A DNA stretch of 64,000 nucleotides, from positions 248,001 through 312,000 of the forward strand of contig NZ_NPDL01000002.1 of assembly GCF_002811475.1 (NCBI RefSeq), read 5' to 3'. Position numbers and translations under genes: made by a program. Under the pieces are notes generated by a model that saw only the letters and a program-made list of their open reading frames with translations, ran no database searches and was not told where the DNA came from. Within the stretch, counting starts at the first letter, position 1, and each line of letters begins with the position of its first letter. Positions 34,316 to 43,682 of this stretch are shown here, in pieces. Source of the stretch: Leptospira hartskeerlii. Its GTDB lineage: Bacteria; Spirochaetota; Leptospiria; Leptospirales; Leptospiraceae.

Positions 34316-35734
34316 ATGTCCATAGAAATCCAAAATATCAGAAAAGAAGTAAATTCACTTTTTCCAAGACCAATCTTTCGATCTTTTCCATTAAAAGAAG
34401 AAGATGTCTTGGAATATTTCCAAAAACTAATGGAGGAAACCGAAGTTTCGGTCCTATTCGAAAGTTTAGGACCCGAATCAGATAATTCGAGATACAGTTT
34501 TGTTTCCGGTTTTCCTAAGAGGATATTCAAGGCAAAGGGAGATCGATTAGAATGTGACGGAAAGGAGATCGCAAGAGGAAACCCATACAAGTTGCTCTCC
34601 GAAATTTTTCCCCCCAGGAAATCCTTCTTAGAATATACTGAAGCTGGGGGAGGCGGTCTATACGGCTATCTTTCTTATGAGGCTGCAAATGACATGGAGC
34701 CTAGTCTTCTTTTAAAAGAACATCCAAAATTTCCTAAGTTCTGTTTTGCTTGGATGGAAGACGGTATTCTCTTGGATAGAAGAACTGGAGAATCAAAATA
34801 CTTTCATTACGGAACGGATCGATATAATTTGTTCGAAGAAATTTATAAAAAGAAAACTCCCGATAAAGGAAAATTTCAATCAATCGATTTAGGTTTTTCT
34901 AAAACAAAAGAACAACATAGATTCATGGTGGACGAAGTTTTGGAGGAGATCCGAAACGGAAATACATTCCAATGCCAGGTAGGATTTAGAAAAACATTTT
35001 TGGTGGGGGAGGATAAAACTGCGACGGATAGAAAAAAGGGAGATTTAGAATTATATAAATCCGTCCGGAAGATAAATCCTTCTCCATTTATGTTCTTCAT
35101 GAATTTTCCGGAAGAAGTTCATCTGGGAGCAAGTCCTGAACTTTTATTTAGATTAAAGGACGGACTCGCGGAGAGTTTCCCATTAGCCGGGACAATTCGA
35201 AGAGGACTAAACGAAGAAGAAGACCAAAAGTTTGCACTTCAACTTCTCTCCGATCCTAAAGAAATCGCAGAACATAATATGCTAGTGGATTTGCATAGAA
35301 ACGATCTGGGAAAAGTATCCAAATTTGGAACTGTGAAAGTCCGAGATTCTTTCGCTCTCAAAAGATTTAGCCATGTGCAACATCTGTCTACAGAAGTTTC
35401 CGGGATCTTAAGGACCGGTCAGGATATGTTTTCCGGATTAGCTTCTTCTTTTCCTACGGGAACGTTAAGCGGTGCTCCAAAGATAGAATCCATGAAGATC
35501 ATCCATAGGATAGAAAATGATCCGAGAGGCCCTTATGGAGGAGCAGTGGGGAGATTTGGCTTCGATGGGAATTGTTCCTTCTGTATTCCGATCCGAAGTT
35601 ATTTTAGAAAAGAAGAAGAGGCAGCGGTCCGAGCTTCCGGAGGGATCGTGATGGATTCTGATCCTGATGCGGAATACCAAGAGATCGGTCATAAGTTAGG
35701 AGCGGTTTTGAAAGCAATGGAGGCAGCTCTATGA
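34316..35734 (+). CDS. trpE: Anthranilate synthase component I
   Basis: TrpE converts chorismate to anthranilate, the first step of tryptophan synthesis. PLAGTIRRG has the alanine typical of TrpE; aminodeoxychorismate synthase (PabB) has lysine there. HNMLVDLHRNDLGKV, FPTGTLSGAPKIESM and RGPYGGAVGRFGFDGN are catalytic chorismate-binding motifs. The N-terminal LFESLGPESDNSRYSF fits the tryptophan-feedback site (LLES in other TrpE proteins). AAGGAGG gives an excellent ribosome site before ATG 34316. It overlaps trpG by four bases. No other trp gene is in the window. A TATAAT at 34269-34274 could be a -10 box. Confidence 0.9.
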   Translation: MSIEIQNIRKEVNSLFPRPIFRSFPLKEEDVLEYFQKLMEETEVSVLFESLGPESDNSRYSFVSGFPKRIFKAKGDRLECDGKEIARGNPYKLLSEIFPPRKSFLEYTEAGGGGLYGYLSYEAANDMEPSLLLKEHPKFPKFCFAWMEDGILLDRRTGESKYFHYGTDRYNLFEEIYKKKTPDKGKFQSIDLGFSKTKEQHRFMVDEVLEEIRNGNTFQCQVGFRKTFLVGEDKTATDRKKGDLELYKSVRKINPSPFMFFMNFPEEVHLGASPELLFRLKDGLAESFPLAGTIRRGLNEEEDQKFALQLLSDPKEIAEHNMLVDLHRNDLGKVSKFGTVKVRDSFALKRFSHVQHLSTEVSGILRTGQDMFSGLASSFPTGTLSGAPKIESMKIIHRIENDPRGPYGGAVGRFGFDGNCSFCIPIRSYFRKEEEAAVRASGGIVMDSDPDAEYQEIGHKLGAVLKAMEAAL

Positions 35735-36321
35735 AAGTGTTATTAGTAGATCATCATGATTCCTTTTCTTATAATCTATTCCAACTTGTGGGAGAAATTT
35801 TAGAGGAAGAGTTCCCTTATAGATTCAGATTGGATGTGATCCGTCAGAATGAAACAAATGTTTCCCAGGTTCTAAAGGAAAAATACGATAGAATTTTACT
35901 TTCTCCCGGCCCTGGAACTCCGGAAGATCCTGAATATTTCGGCTGTTCTATGGAAATTTTAAAACTGTTGCAAGGAGAGATCCCAATCTTAGGAGTTTGC
36001 CTCGGGATGCAAGGCATGGCCCATTTTGCCGGAGCGAATATTATAAAAGCAGAATATCCTATGCACGGAAAAATTTCCGAGATCAAAACGGACGGAAAGG
36101 GAGTGTTTCAAGATCTTCCTCCTGGTCTAAAAGTGATGAGATATCACTCTTTGGTAGTGGACGAGAATTCTCTTGGAAAGGAATGGGAAAGAACCGCTTA
36201 CGCGGGCTCGGAGCTTATGGGGATCCGCAATGAGAAAAAAAGAATGGAAGGCGTACAATTTCATCCTGAGTCTTTTGCGACAGAAGGAGGAAGGAAAATG
36301 CTTTCAAATTTCTTAATGTAA
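35731..36321 (+). CDS. trpG: Anthranilate synthase glutamine amidotransferase subunit
   Basis: TrpG supplies ammonia from glutamine to TrpE. Class I amidotransferase motifs are present: LLSPGPGTPEDP, the nucleophile cysteine in ILGVCLGMQGMAHFAG (the usual CLGHQ histidine is methionine) and the histidine-glutamate pair in GVQFHPESF. The sequence RYHSLVV is also typical. ATG 35731 overlaps trpE TGA as ATGA, so the subunits are probably translated in coupling. The same subunit may serve p-aminobenzoate synthesis, as in Bacillus. Confidence 0.92.
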   Translation: MKVLLVDHHDSFSYNLFQLVGEILEEEFPYRFRLDVIRQNETNVSQVLKEKYDRILLSPGPGTPEDPEYFGCSMEILKLLQGEIPILGVCLGMQGMAHFAGANIIKAEYPMHGKISEIKTDGKGVFQDLPPGLKVMRYHSLVVDENSLGKEWERTAYAGSELMGIRNEKKRMEGVQFHPESFATEGGRKMLSNFLM

Positions 36322-36323
36322 TA

Positions 36324-38027
36324 TCAGGAGGCAAGGGAGGAAGGGAAATTTCTTAAAAATTCTTGGATCCTTTCTCCCAAATCTTCTATCCGGAAAGGTT
36401 TTCCTAAATAATCGTCTATGCCTGCTTCCGCACAAGCCTTTCTGTCTTCGGGGCTGTCATGGGCGGTGACTGCTATGATCCAAGGAACCTTTTTCGTGCT
36501 AGGCTTCTTCTTTAGGATACTTGCTGTTTCGAGTCCGCTTAACTCAGGCATTTGTATATCTAAAAGAAGAAGGTCCACATCTTTCTCCTCCCAATATGCC
36601 AAAGCGTCTATTCCATTAGAAACGACCGCACAACTTAATCCCAATTTTTCCAACATCTTTTGGATTAACCTTTGGTTAACAGGATTGTCTTCCGCCACAA
36701 GGATTTTCAATTCTCTATATTCAGAAAAATCGTAATTGATACGATTTTTAGATTCTGCAATTTTTACTTTTTCGGAAAGGTCAGCTTTCGGCAGAGTCAT
36801 TTCTAAAATGAATTTGGAACCTTTTCCTGATTCACTTTCCGCAGATATATTCCAGTCCAATGCCTCGCAGATACGTTTGCAGATAGAAAGTCCTAAACCC
36901 GTTCCACCATATTTCCTTGTAGTAGAAATATCAGTTTGAGAGAATGCTTCGAATAATATCGGGATCCTCTTTACGTCTATTCCTATGCCTGTATCTTTTA
37001 CACTCAAAGAAAGAGTGATATCGGTTTCGGTCTCTCGTGCTAATTCCAACTCTACAGTGATCCCACCTTTTTCAGTGAACTTCAACGCGTTAGAAACTAA
37101 ATTGGAAAGGACTTGTCTGACTCGGATAGAATCCGATTTTACATCGATACGTTCTTTTGCAGGCGGGAGAATTGTTTTAAATGCTAATCCTTTTTTGAAT
37201 GCTTTGTCGGAGGCTTCTTCAGCATATCTCTCCAGAAGAGAGATCATGTCGAATTCTTTAAAACTGAAATGTAGGGAGCCTGATTCCGCCTTGCTGAAAT
37301 CGATTACGTCATTGATCAGACGGATCAGGTGTTCAGAACTTTCAGTTAATGAATCCAGATATTCTCTTTGAAGTTCCGGATTATTTGTTTGGTGCAATAG
37401 ATCTACCATTCCCAATATCCCATGCACCGGGGTCCTGAGTTCATGGTTCATATTAATAAAAAATTGTTCTTTAGCTTTTTGTAATTCTAGTGCTACGGCC
37501 TGTAGCTGGATCAGTGCTTGAGATTTAGTATCTAGTTCCATAAATGAAACTACTGAATTTGCCAATGCTTCTAAAGCTTGTATCTCAGCTTCAGTTAACG
37601 TTTTCGGCCGTGTATCTAATACGCATAATGTGCCTATAACATAACCATCGGGAGTTCTTAAGGGAGCACCTGCATAAAACCGAATATTCGGCTCGTTGAT
37701 TACGAAAGGATTTTGCTGGAATCTAGGATCTTTTTGAGCGTCTTCTACAATTAAGGTCCTATTTTCGGAAAGTGCAAATTGACAAAAGGAACTTTGCCTG
37801 GGTGTTTCCTTATCTTCTATGCCCATTCTTGCCTTGAACCATTGTCTTTCCGAATCGATTAAGGAAATCAACGCCATGGGTGTCCCGCAAATGAGTGAGG
37901 CAGCTTTTATGATCCCGTCGTATTTTTCCTCAGGAGGAGTGTCTAGGATACTATAACGTTTTAATGCTTGTACCCTTTCTTCTTCATTTTCGGGTAAAGG
38001 AGCGACGCTATAAGGAAGATCTTCCAT
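36324..38027 (-). CDS. Soluble hybrid histidine kinase (GAF, HisKA, HATPase, REC)
   Basis: A GAF domain (about 25-165; NIRFYAGAPLRTPDGYVIG and GTLCVLDT) precedes the HisKA motif INMNHELRTPVHGILGMVDL. The ATPase domain has NLVSNALKFTEKGG (N-box), DTGIGIDVKRI and KYGGTGLGLSICKR. A C-terminal receiver domain carries DLLLLDIQMPELSG with the acceptor aspartate and LGKPFRIEDL with the lysine. No membrane segment is seen, so the signal is cytoplasmic. Output is likely phosphotransfer to an unlinked partner. The frame extends to 38096, but the GAF start pattern (LPENEEERVQALKRYSILDT) favours ATG 38027. It converges with trpG. Confidence 0.88.
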   Translation of the reverse strand: MEDLPYSVAPLPENEEERVQALKRYSILDTPPEEKYDGIIKAASLICGTPMALISLIDSERQWFKARMGIEDKETPRQSSFCQFALSENRTLIVEDAQKDPRFQQNPFVINEPNIRFYAGAPLRTPDGYVIGTLCVLDTRPKTLTEAEIQALEALANSVVSFMELDTKSQALIQLQAVALELQKAKEQFFINMNHELRTPVHGILGMVDLLHQTNNPELQREYLDSLTESSEHLIRLINDVIDFSKAESGSLHFSFKEFDMISLLERYAEEASDKAFKKGLAFKTILPPAKERIDVKSDSIRVRQVLSNLVSNALKFTEKGGITVELELARETETDITLSLSVKDTGIGIDVKRIPILFEAFSQTDISTTRKYGGTGLGLSICKRICEALDWNISAESESGKGSKFILEMTLPKADLSEKVKIAESKNRINYDFSEYRELKILVAEDNPVNQRLIQKMLEKLGLSCAVVSNGIDALAYWEEKDVDLLLLDIQMPELSGLETASILKKKPSTKKVPWIIAVTAHDSPEDRKACAEAGIDDYLGKPFRIEDLGERIQEFLRNFPSSLAS

Positions 38028-38128
38028 AATGAATACGATATTATTTAGGACTAAAAATAACGGGGCATATTCTCCCTTTTGAAAGTAAAAACACAAGGAT
38101 TTATCTGCTTAGTAAATTATTTTCAAGA

Positions 38129-38599
38129 TCAGTCATGTATCACCTGAAAATTACGAATTCCTAAGGTTTTGCCCTGAGAAAGGATTTCTTGTAGTTTTCG
38201 AATGTCCTTTCTTGTATTTTTGAACGCTTTGGAGAAGATCCAAGATCGAAAAATTTTGGAGAATCCTGATAACTCCATCCGACTTGTAAAAAGGATTTTA
38301 GTATCCGTATCCGAACCTTTAGGATCGGGATAAAAGGAGAAGGTTTCAGTCTGATCGGAAAATCTACTTTTGATCCGGAACACCAATCTACTTGGATACT
38401 TGGATTCTAAAATTTGGTATTCGAACTTATATGCGAAAAACCAAAACTTAGTTTTCACTTGAAAACCAGAAGTACTTTCATTTTTCTTAAAGGAGAGAAT
38501 ATTTTCAGACCAGTCAGGCAAACGTTCGAAATTAGAAACGTAATCGAACGCTCTACTCAAAGAAATCGGCACAGTAAAAGCAATAGTAGTCGTTGCCAT
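38129..38599 (-). CDS. SRPBCC/START-like protein
   Basis: The segment ATTTIAFTVPISLSRAFDYVSNFERLPDWSENI is typical of the polyketide-cyclase/SRPBCC fold, which forms a hydrophobic pocket. Strand-rich middle sequence (SRLVFRIKSRFSDQTETFSF) and the 156-residue size agree. The ligand is unknown. GAGAGAAG before ATG 38599 supports this start over ATG 38614. Its start lies only about 75 bases from the divergent pirin start, so their promoters probably overlap. Confidence 0.7.
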   Translation of the reverse strand: MATTTIAFTVPISLSRAFDYVSNFERLPDWSENILSFKKNESTSGFQVKTKFWFFAYKFEYQILESKYPSRLVFRIKSRFSDQTETFSFYPDPKGSDTDTKILFTSRMELSGFSKIFRSWIFSKAFKNTRKDIRKLQEILSQGKTLGIRNFQVIHD

Positions 38600-38674
38600 G
38601 GAAACTTCTCTCATTCTTTAAAAAGAATTCCCTTAGGATCCTTTTTCGAGTCCAATGTAATATAGAGAGGAAAT

Positions 38675-39541
38675 ATGGGTTTTAGACGAATAACCGGAAC
38701 AAGAATCGCCGAAAAAACTATCGAAGGTGGAGGATTTCCAGTCCGCAGACCGTTTCCAGTTCCGCAATTTTCTTATTGGGACCCGTTCTTACTTTTGGAT
38801 GAAATGGGACCTGTAGTTTACGAACCAGGCAAAGCAATCGGTGCTCCGGATCATCCTCATAGAGGTTTCGAGACCGTTACGTATCTTCTATCCGGCGAAA
38901 TGGAACATAGGGATTCCTGGGGACATGCTGGCAAATTGAAAGAAGGCGGCATTCAATGGATGACTGCAGGTGCAGGCCTTGTGCATTCAGAACTTCCTTC
39001 TGCTGATTTTCAGTCCAGAGGTGGAAGAATGCATGGATTCCAGATATGGGTTAATCTCCCAAGGGATAAAAAACTTATTTCTCCGAATTACCAGGAAATG
39101 GATTCATCCGAGCTTCCAGTCGCAGAAAAAGACGGAGTTTGGGCAAAGGTAATTGCAGGAGATCTTTGGGGAACCAATGCGATCATCCAAACTCAGACAC
39201 CGATTGTATTCTTTCATTTGAAACTTTCTCCAGGTTCTTATGCAGAAGTTCCTGTGCCAAAAGATTATAATATTCTGGTATATCCATTCGTGGGCGAGGG
39301 CACAGTAATCGATACGGATGCTGAGCATGATCTGGTCGAGGGTGAGACAGTATTCTATCAAGGCGGAGAAGGTAGTATAGGCCTTAGAGCTCCTGAAAAT
39401 TTTGCCTGGGAAGTCTTGATCCTGGGAGGGCAACCTCTGAAAGAACCTGTGGCACGTTATGGCCCTTTTGTGATGAGCACTCCTCAAGAAATTCAACAAG
39501 CCTTTGAGGATTATTCCGCAGGAAAAATGGGGACGATATAA
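38675..39541 (+). CDS. Pirin family protein
   Basis: Pirins are bicupin iron proteins. The N-terminal signature PFPVPQFSYWDPFLLLDEMG is followed by the metal-binding DHPHRGFETVTYLLSGEMEH (about 59-77, two histidines) and GLVHSELPSAD, where the third histidine and the glutamate lie. LPRDKKLISPNYQE and YNILVYPFVGEG form the second cupin. Some pirins act as quercetinases, others as co-regulators; which applies here is unknown. At 288 residues it is full length. Start ATG 38675 has AGAGAGGAAAT upstream. Confidence 0.92.
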   Translation: MGFRRITGTRIAEKTIEGGGFPVRRPFPVPQFSYWDPFLLLDEMGPVVYEPGKAIGAPDHPHRGFETVTYLLSGEMEHRDSWGHAGKLKEGGIQWMTAGAGLVHSELPSADFQSRGGRMHGFQIWVNLPRDKKLISPNYQEMDSSELPVAEKDGVWAKVIAGDLWGTNAIIQTQTPIVFFHLKLSPGSYAEVPVPKDYNILVYPFVGEGTVIDTDAEHDLVEGETVFYQGGEGSIGLRAPENFAWEVLILGGQPLKEPVARYGPFVMSTPQEIQQAFEDYSAGKMGTI

Positions 39542-39551
39542 TTCCCCATTC

Positions 39552-40790
39552 ATGGAAGAAGTCCAAACCAAAAAATTGGCAGTGATCGGCGGCGGAGCCG
39601 CCGGTTTTTTCGGAGCCGTCCAAACTAGAATTCTTTCCAAAGGAAGAATATCGGTACAACTGTACGAAAAATCTCCTAACGTATTATCCAAGGTGAAAAT
39701 TTCAGGAGGAGGAAGATGTAATGTCACTCATTCCTGTTTTGATCCGGAAGAATTATCCAAACGTTATCCAAGAGGAGAGAAGGAGCTTAAAAGAGCCTTC
39801 GAGATCTTTCAGCCAAAGGATACGATCCGTTTTTTCGAATCCAGAGGAGTAAAATTAAAGGCAGAAAGTGACGGTAGGATGTTTCCTGTGACTGATAACT
39901 CCGAAACCATCATTGACTGTCTGCTGGAAGAGGCCAAAAAATCCGGAGTCAAAATTCGGACCAAAATTTCTATATTAGGAATTTATAAAAATGAAGATCC
40001 GAACGGTAAAAGATTCAGGATACAAACGGAAGAAGGAGAAGAATATTTCGATTTTGTTCTGATCGCAAGCGGATCTTCTCGTAAGGTCTGGGGATGGCTG
40101 GAAAATATGGGCCATACGATAGAATCTCCAGTCCCTTCTTTATTTACTTTTGAAATTTCGGATCCGTTATTGGATGGATTCCAAGGACTCACAGTCTCGG
40201 ACGTAGAGATTATATTCAAAAATTCTAAACTAAAACAAAGAGGCCCCGTTCTATTTACTCATTGGGGATTAAGCGGTCCTGCGGTCTTAAAACTTTCCGC
40301 TTGGGCCGCTCGTGAATTATTCGATTCCGATTATAAAGCTGAATTATTAGTGGATTGGGTTCCTGATCTTTCCCGGCAAGAATTGAGAGAAATATTTTTG
40401 GAAAAGAAGAAGGATAGTCCTTCTAAAAAGCCGGGAAGTCGTTCCGAATTCGGTCTTCCATCCAGATTCTGGGAAAGAGTTTGGGAGAAATCCTGTGGTC
40501 TCGATAAAAGATGGTCTGAAATTTCTTCCAAAGAATTACACCAAGCGGAAGAGATCTTAAAAAGAACAGTATTGAAAGTTTCCGGTAAAGGAGTTTTCAA
40601 AGATGAATTCGTGACCTGCGGAGGAGTTCGTCGTAAGGAAGTGGATTTTTCTAAAATGGAAAGTAGACTTCATCCAGGGCTTTATTTTGCTGGAGAAGTT
40701 TTGGATATAGACGGGATCACTGGCGGGTTTAATTTCCAAAATGCTTGGACCACCTCTTTTATTGCGGCAAAAGCGTTAGCTACAACTTAA
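39552..40790 (+). CDS. BaiN/HI0933-family flavoprotein oxidoreductase
   Basis: The FAD-binding motif AVIGGGAAGFFGAVQT lies at the N-terminus. KVKISGGGRCNVTHSC near residue 55-70, LTVSDVEI, GPVLFTHWGLSGPAVLKLS and the C-terminal GVRRKEVDFSKMESR with GLYFAGEVLDIDGITGGFNF are typical of the HI0933/YhiN/BaiN family. The substrate of these enzymes is unknown in most species; BaiN is linked to bile-acid metabolism in gut bacteria. The ORF extends upstream to TTG 39504, overlapping pirin, but ATG 39552 gives the standard start. Its TAA overlaps that of the convergent VOC gene in a shared TTAA. Confidence 0.88.
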   Translation: MEEVQTKKLAVIGGGAAGFFGAVQTRILSKGRISVQLYEKSPNVLSKVKISGGGRCNVTHSCFDPEELSKRYPRGEKELKRAFEIFQPKDTIRFFESRGVKLKAESDGRMFPVTDNSETIIDCLLEEAKKSGVKIRTKISILGIYKNEDPNGKRFRIQTEEGEEYFDFVLIASGSSRKVWGWLENMGHTIESPVPSLFTFEISDPLLDGFQGLTVSDVEIIFKNSKLKQRGPVLFTHWGLSGPAVLKLSAWAARELFDSDYKAELLVDWVPDLSRQELREIFLEKKKDSPSKKPGSRSEFGLPSRFWERVWEKSCGLDKRWSEISSKELHQAEEILKRTVLKVSGKGVFKDEFVTCGGVRRKEVDFSKMESRLHPGLYFAGEVLDIDGITGGFNFQNAWTTSFIAAKALATT

Positions 40791-41128
40791 TCCCAAGGTT
40801 CGGGATAAGAGCTAAATCCTATACGATTTCCATCCGGATCTTTGAAATATTTCGTATAATCCGTTTTTTCTATATAATAATTCCCGAATAAAGAATCTAT
40901 TTTTTGACGTTCTTCTTTTTTAGCTGCGGAGAAGATGAGCGCATGAGGTGCCTTTGCGTTTTCTTCTTTTTCTATCATGATCCTAGTGGCTCCTGCCATA
41001 AACCAGGAAGACCTGAGTTTTCCATCCTGGTAAAAATGATCCTTTTCAAAGAACAAGCCCGGGATATTTATATAAAATTTTTTTAATGTTTCTGGATCTT
41101 GCGTGGAAATCGCTATATGATGGATCAT
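40787..41128 (-). CDS. VOC family protein (glyoxalase/dioxygenase-like)
   Basis: MIHHIAISTQDPETLKKFY is the N-terminal VOC signature, with the first histidine a metal ligand. FLFEKD-like and TKYFKDPDGNRIGFSS at the C-terminus give the final strand with DPDGN. At 113 residues it is one VOC module and would act as a dimer. The substrate is unknown; glyoxalase, bleomycin-resistance and dioxygenase members share this fold. ATG 41128 overlaps the stop of the GNAT gene (ATGA), so the pair is co-transcribed. Confidence 0.82.
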   Translation of the reverse strand: MIHHIAISTQDPETLKKFYINIPGLFFEKDHFYQDGKLRSSWFMAGATRIMIEKEENAKAPHALIFSAAKKEERQKIDSLFGNYYIEKTDYTKYFKDPDGNRIGFSSYPEPWD

Positions 41129-41406
41129 TCCATAATTACCAGATCAGAATATTCGGGATGTCTTTTTAGATAGGTTTGCACAAAGGAACAGTTCGGAATG
41201 ATCTTTTTTGTTTCTGCCCTTGCTGTTTTGAGGGCGGCTTCCGCGAGTTGGGACGCTATCCCTTTTCCTCTAAAATCGGTCGGAACAAATGTGTGATACA
41301 GATCCCAAACATGGGAACCGATCTCTCTGTAAACTAGATGAGCTTCTCTTCCGTCTTGTAGGATCAGGAACTTTTTGCCGGCCACATCGTGTTGGACTGA
41401 ATTCAT
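41125..41406 (-). CDS. Small GNAT-family N-acetyltransferase (PF14542-like)
   Basis: DFRGKGIASQLAEAALKTAR (about 40-59) is the acetyl-CoA binding motif, R-G-x-G-I-A. The short 93-residue length and LVYREIGSHVWDLYHTFVP are typical of the small YidJ/Gcn5-like acetyltransferases. TKKIIPNCSFVQTYLKRHPEYSDLV is the usual C-terminus of this family. The substrate is unknown. It forms a two-gene operon with the VOC gene through an ATGA overlap. Confidence 0.85.
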   Translation of the reverse strand: MNSVQHDVAGKKFLILQDGREAHLVYREIGSHVWDLYHTFVPTDFRGKGIASQLAEAALKTARAETKKIIPNCSFVQTYLKRHPEYSDLVIME

Positions 41407-41470
41407 TTTGCCCTCTATGGATTCGACTCTCTTTAGGAAGGTTTAGTAGAGCCAAAACAATGGAATTCGA

Positions 41471-42826
41471 TCAAGTTTTAAAAATCAAGCAAACAGAAGT
41501 CCCACCTACGTTTTTAAGATCCAGTTCTGCCTTGAGTTGGTTGCATAATGAACGAATGATCATTAGGCCTAAAGAAGATTCCTGGTCCTGTTTTTTAGAA
41601 GAAGTTTGTCCAAACCATTCTTGAATACCGGGCATTCCGACACCGTCATCTTTGACAGTAAGATGGACTTTATTTTCATTTACCTTTAGCTGAACGAAAA
41701 TATTTCCTTTCGCCTCATTTGGGAATGCATGTTTGAGAGAGTTTGAGATCAGCTCCGTTACGATTAAACCGCAGGGAATTGCCTTCTCCATAGAAAGTCT
41801 GACTGGATCCATATCCGCTTCGAACCCGATACGATTTCCGGAAGGGAAATAAGAAGTAACCAGATGTCTTAAAAGAGAATCCAAATAGGTTTTCATATCT
41901 ACATTCGCAAATTTGTCCTGTTTGTAGAGATGATCGTGGATCATCGCCATTGCAGTGATCCTGTTCTGTGCCTTGGATAAAATTTCAGAAGTGGTGGATT
42001 CCGCAGAATACATGTTTTGCAAGTTCAGCATTCCGGAAACGATCTGGAGATTGTTTTTGACCCTATGATGGATCTCATGAAGAAGTACTTCTTTTTCTCT
42101 TAGATTTTCTTCTAAAGTCCTTTCGATCTCTATTCTGGCAGCAATCTCCTTTTCTAAAGTACGTTTTGATTTGTATATATGAGCTTTTCTTAATCTAAGA
42201 TTCGTAAGATATTCATGTCTTCTTTGAACACTTTCCTGTAATCCCCTCATTAAAATAGTCAAAGGAACACAGACTATCGTATTCGCGATCAGAAAGTTCA
42301 GGCCTACTACATATAATCTTTCCGGTGTCATATGCCAAGGAAGGCCTATATAAAATTGCACCCTGGATGCTATGAAGACCGCGATCATATTCGCAAAAAG
42401 TCCTAGTAGAGAAGGGGTGAGGCCGAAGAGGACTCCAGCGAGTACTGGAAAAGGAAATAACCAAAGTAATCCTCCTCCTTCCGGGCCTACGAATATCAAA
42501 AGAGAAAGTCCTAAACAATAATTCATCGTAAGGACCAAGGCTGCTTTGATTGAAAATTTTATTTTTTTAGCAAGTAGAAGAAAATAGACCAGCCCTAATG
42601 CGAATGAGTCTACCCATAAAACTTCCGTTTTGCCTTCCGTCCATGCAAGATAAACACTCGGGAAATACACTATGGTTCCGAGTATGGTCATAGCAAATAA
42701 GATAGAAGTTAAGATGAGTTCTCTCCAAAAGGAAAGTCCGGAAGAAACCGGAACTTTTGGAGTTAGATATCCTTGGATCGATTTGAAAATTCGATCGAGT
42801 TGACCGAATTTTTTTCCTTTTTCCAT
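41471..42826 (-). CDS. Membrane sensor histidine kinase (HisKA_2 type)
   Basis: The N-terminal 210 residues contain five or six hydrophobic segments (e.g. ILTSILFAMTILGTIVYFPS and LVLTMNYCLGLSLLIFVG), a coiled coil follows, then the HisKA_2 motif LLHEIHHRVKNNLQIVSGML near 255-275, where HEIHHRVKNN holds the phosphorylated histidine. The ATPase has IVTELISNSLKHAFP, VKDDGVGMPGI and SLGLMIIRSLCNQL. The sensor part has no periplasmic domain, so it may sense membrane state. No partner regulator is adjacent. The start is unclear: ATG 42826 is used, TTG 42859 is possible. Confidence 0.88.
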   Translation of the reverse strand: MEKGKKFGQLDRIFKSIQGYLTPKVPVSSGLSFWRELILTSILFAMTILGTIVYFPSVYLAWTEGKTEVLWVDSFALGLVYFLLLAKKIKFSIKAALVLTMNYCLGLSLLIFVGPEGGGLLWLFPFPVLAGVLFGLTPSLLGLFANMIAVFIASRVQFYIGLPWHMTPERLYVVGLNFLIANTIVCVPLTILMRGLQESVQRRHEYLTNLRLRKAHIYKSKRTLEKEIAARIEIERTLEENLREKEVLLHEIHHRVKNNLQIVSGMLNLQNMYSAESTTSEILSKAQNRITAMAMIHDHLYKQDKFANVDMKTYLDSLLRHLVTSYFPSGNRIGFEADMDPVRLSMEKAIPCGLIVTELISNSLKHAFPNEAKGNIFVQLKVNENKVHLTVKDDGVGMPGIQEWFGQTSSKKQDQESSLGLMIIRSLCNQLKAELDLKNVGGTSVCLIFKT

Positions 42827-43082
42827 AGTTGTTATAAATAGACTACAAGAATCTATCAAAACAATGATACTCTAGTTCTAATAAAAAGCGGAATGGAATT
42901 TTAATTGTTTCTACTTTCATAATGAATTATGTAAGATCTTATTTTCTCTTCTTTAAGTAATAGCCTGAAATAAATTGAATACTAAACACTTATGATTAGT
43001 ATTTTGTTTTTTCTGGGATCCGAATCGATTTTTAAAACAATTTTTCGTCGAGGAAATTGCACGTTATTCGACAGACTCAGAT

Positions 43083-43109
43083 AAAAAAAAAGAGGCCCGA
43101 AGACCTCTC
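43083..43109 (-). terminator. Terminator of doxX (minus strand)
   Basis: On the minus strand AGAGGTC and GGCCTCT pair around a UUCG tetraloop, followed by nine Ts. It ends transcription of the marR/doxX group. The remaining spacer up to the kinase gene holds no other structure I could recognise. Confidence 0.88.
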
Positions 43110-43140
43110 TGAAGTTGGTAGTTAGGTATAATGGTACGTT

Positions 43141-43584
43141 TTAGTTTTTGGAGATCGCTCCATCCAAGGAAAGTTTTCCTCCTCCCTTGATCACTAATGC
43201 TAAAGAGATCGCTACCATCAATAGATGGAATTCGAAACCTTCTCCCTTTTGGCTTCCCGCCCAGTTCATAAAGAAACCGTGTTCTGCATGAGGAAGTATT
43301 GCGACTGTCATCGCGACTCCAATTCCTGCTGCAGCAACTCTTGTAAGAAGACCTGAAAGTAATCCGATAGGTCCCAAAAATTCTGCGATGAATAAAAGTA
43401 TTACCAAGAAACCTGGAAAGCCTGCGCCGGTTAAGTATGCATAAGTTCCGGAGAATCCATATCCACCGTACCAGCCTAGTACCTTTTGTGCTCCATGCGG
43501 AAACATCACGACCGCAAGGGTAATCCTTAGAATTAGGGAAGTTATATCCGCATCTGTTTTGAGAATTTTTTGAATCATGTTCAC
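43141..43584 (-). CDS. DoxX family membrane protein
   Basis: Four hydrophobic segments and the motif LRITLAVVMFPHGAQKVLGWYGG (about 18-40), with AEFLGPIGLLSGLLTRVAA, define DoxX. Members take part in redox or sulfur metabolism at the membrane, or act as oxidoreductase partners, but this one has no direct clue. AGGAGGTGA just before ATG 43584 is a strong ribosome binding site. An operator-like sequence matching that of the MarR gene lies 25-43 bases upstream, so MarR repression is likely. Confidence 0.88.
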   Translation of the reverse strand: MNMIQKILKTDADITSLILRITLAVVMFPHGAQKVLGWYGGYGFSGTYAYLTGAGFPGFLVILLFIAEFLGPIGLLSGLLTRVAAAGIGVAMTVAILPHAEHGFFMNWAGSQKGEGFEFHLLMVAISLALVIKGGGKLSLDGAISKN

Positions 43585-43608
43585 CTCCTAAATGATTCTT
43601 GTTTATAT

Positions 43609-43627
43609 AGTCTATTGTCTAATAGTT
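43609..43627 (+). promoter_or_regulatory. Putative MarR operator in front of doxX
   Basis: AGTCTAT-N4-TAATAGTT (centre TGTC) lies 25-43 bases upstream of the doxX start. It matches the element before the MarR gene at 15 of 19 positions, with only the four central bases differing. CTATT and AATAG form an inverted repeat, as expected for a MarR dimer. Confidence 0.65.
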
Positions 43628-43682
43628 TATTATTAAAGTAATGGGCCAAAAAATCCAAAAAACATAGATCCCTCCTTTCATA

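Noticed and set aside
35731..36321. trpG assigned as pabA
   Set aside because: Its overlap with a TrpE-type gene favours trpG, though dual use cannot be excluded.
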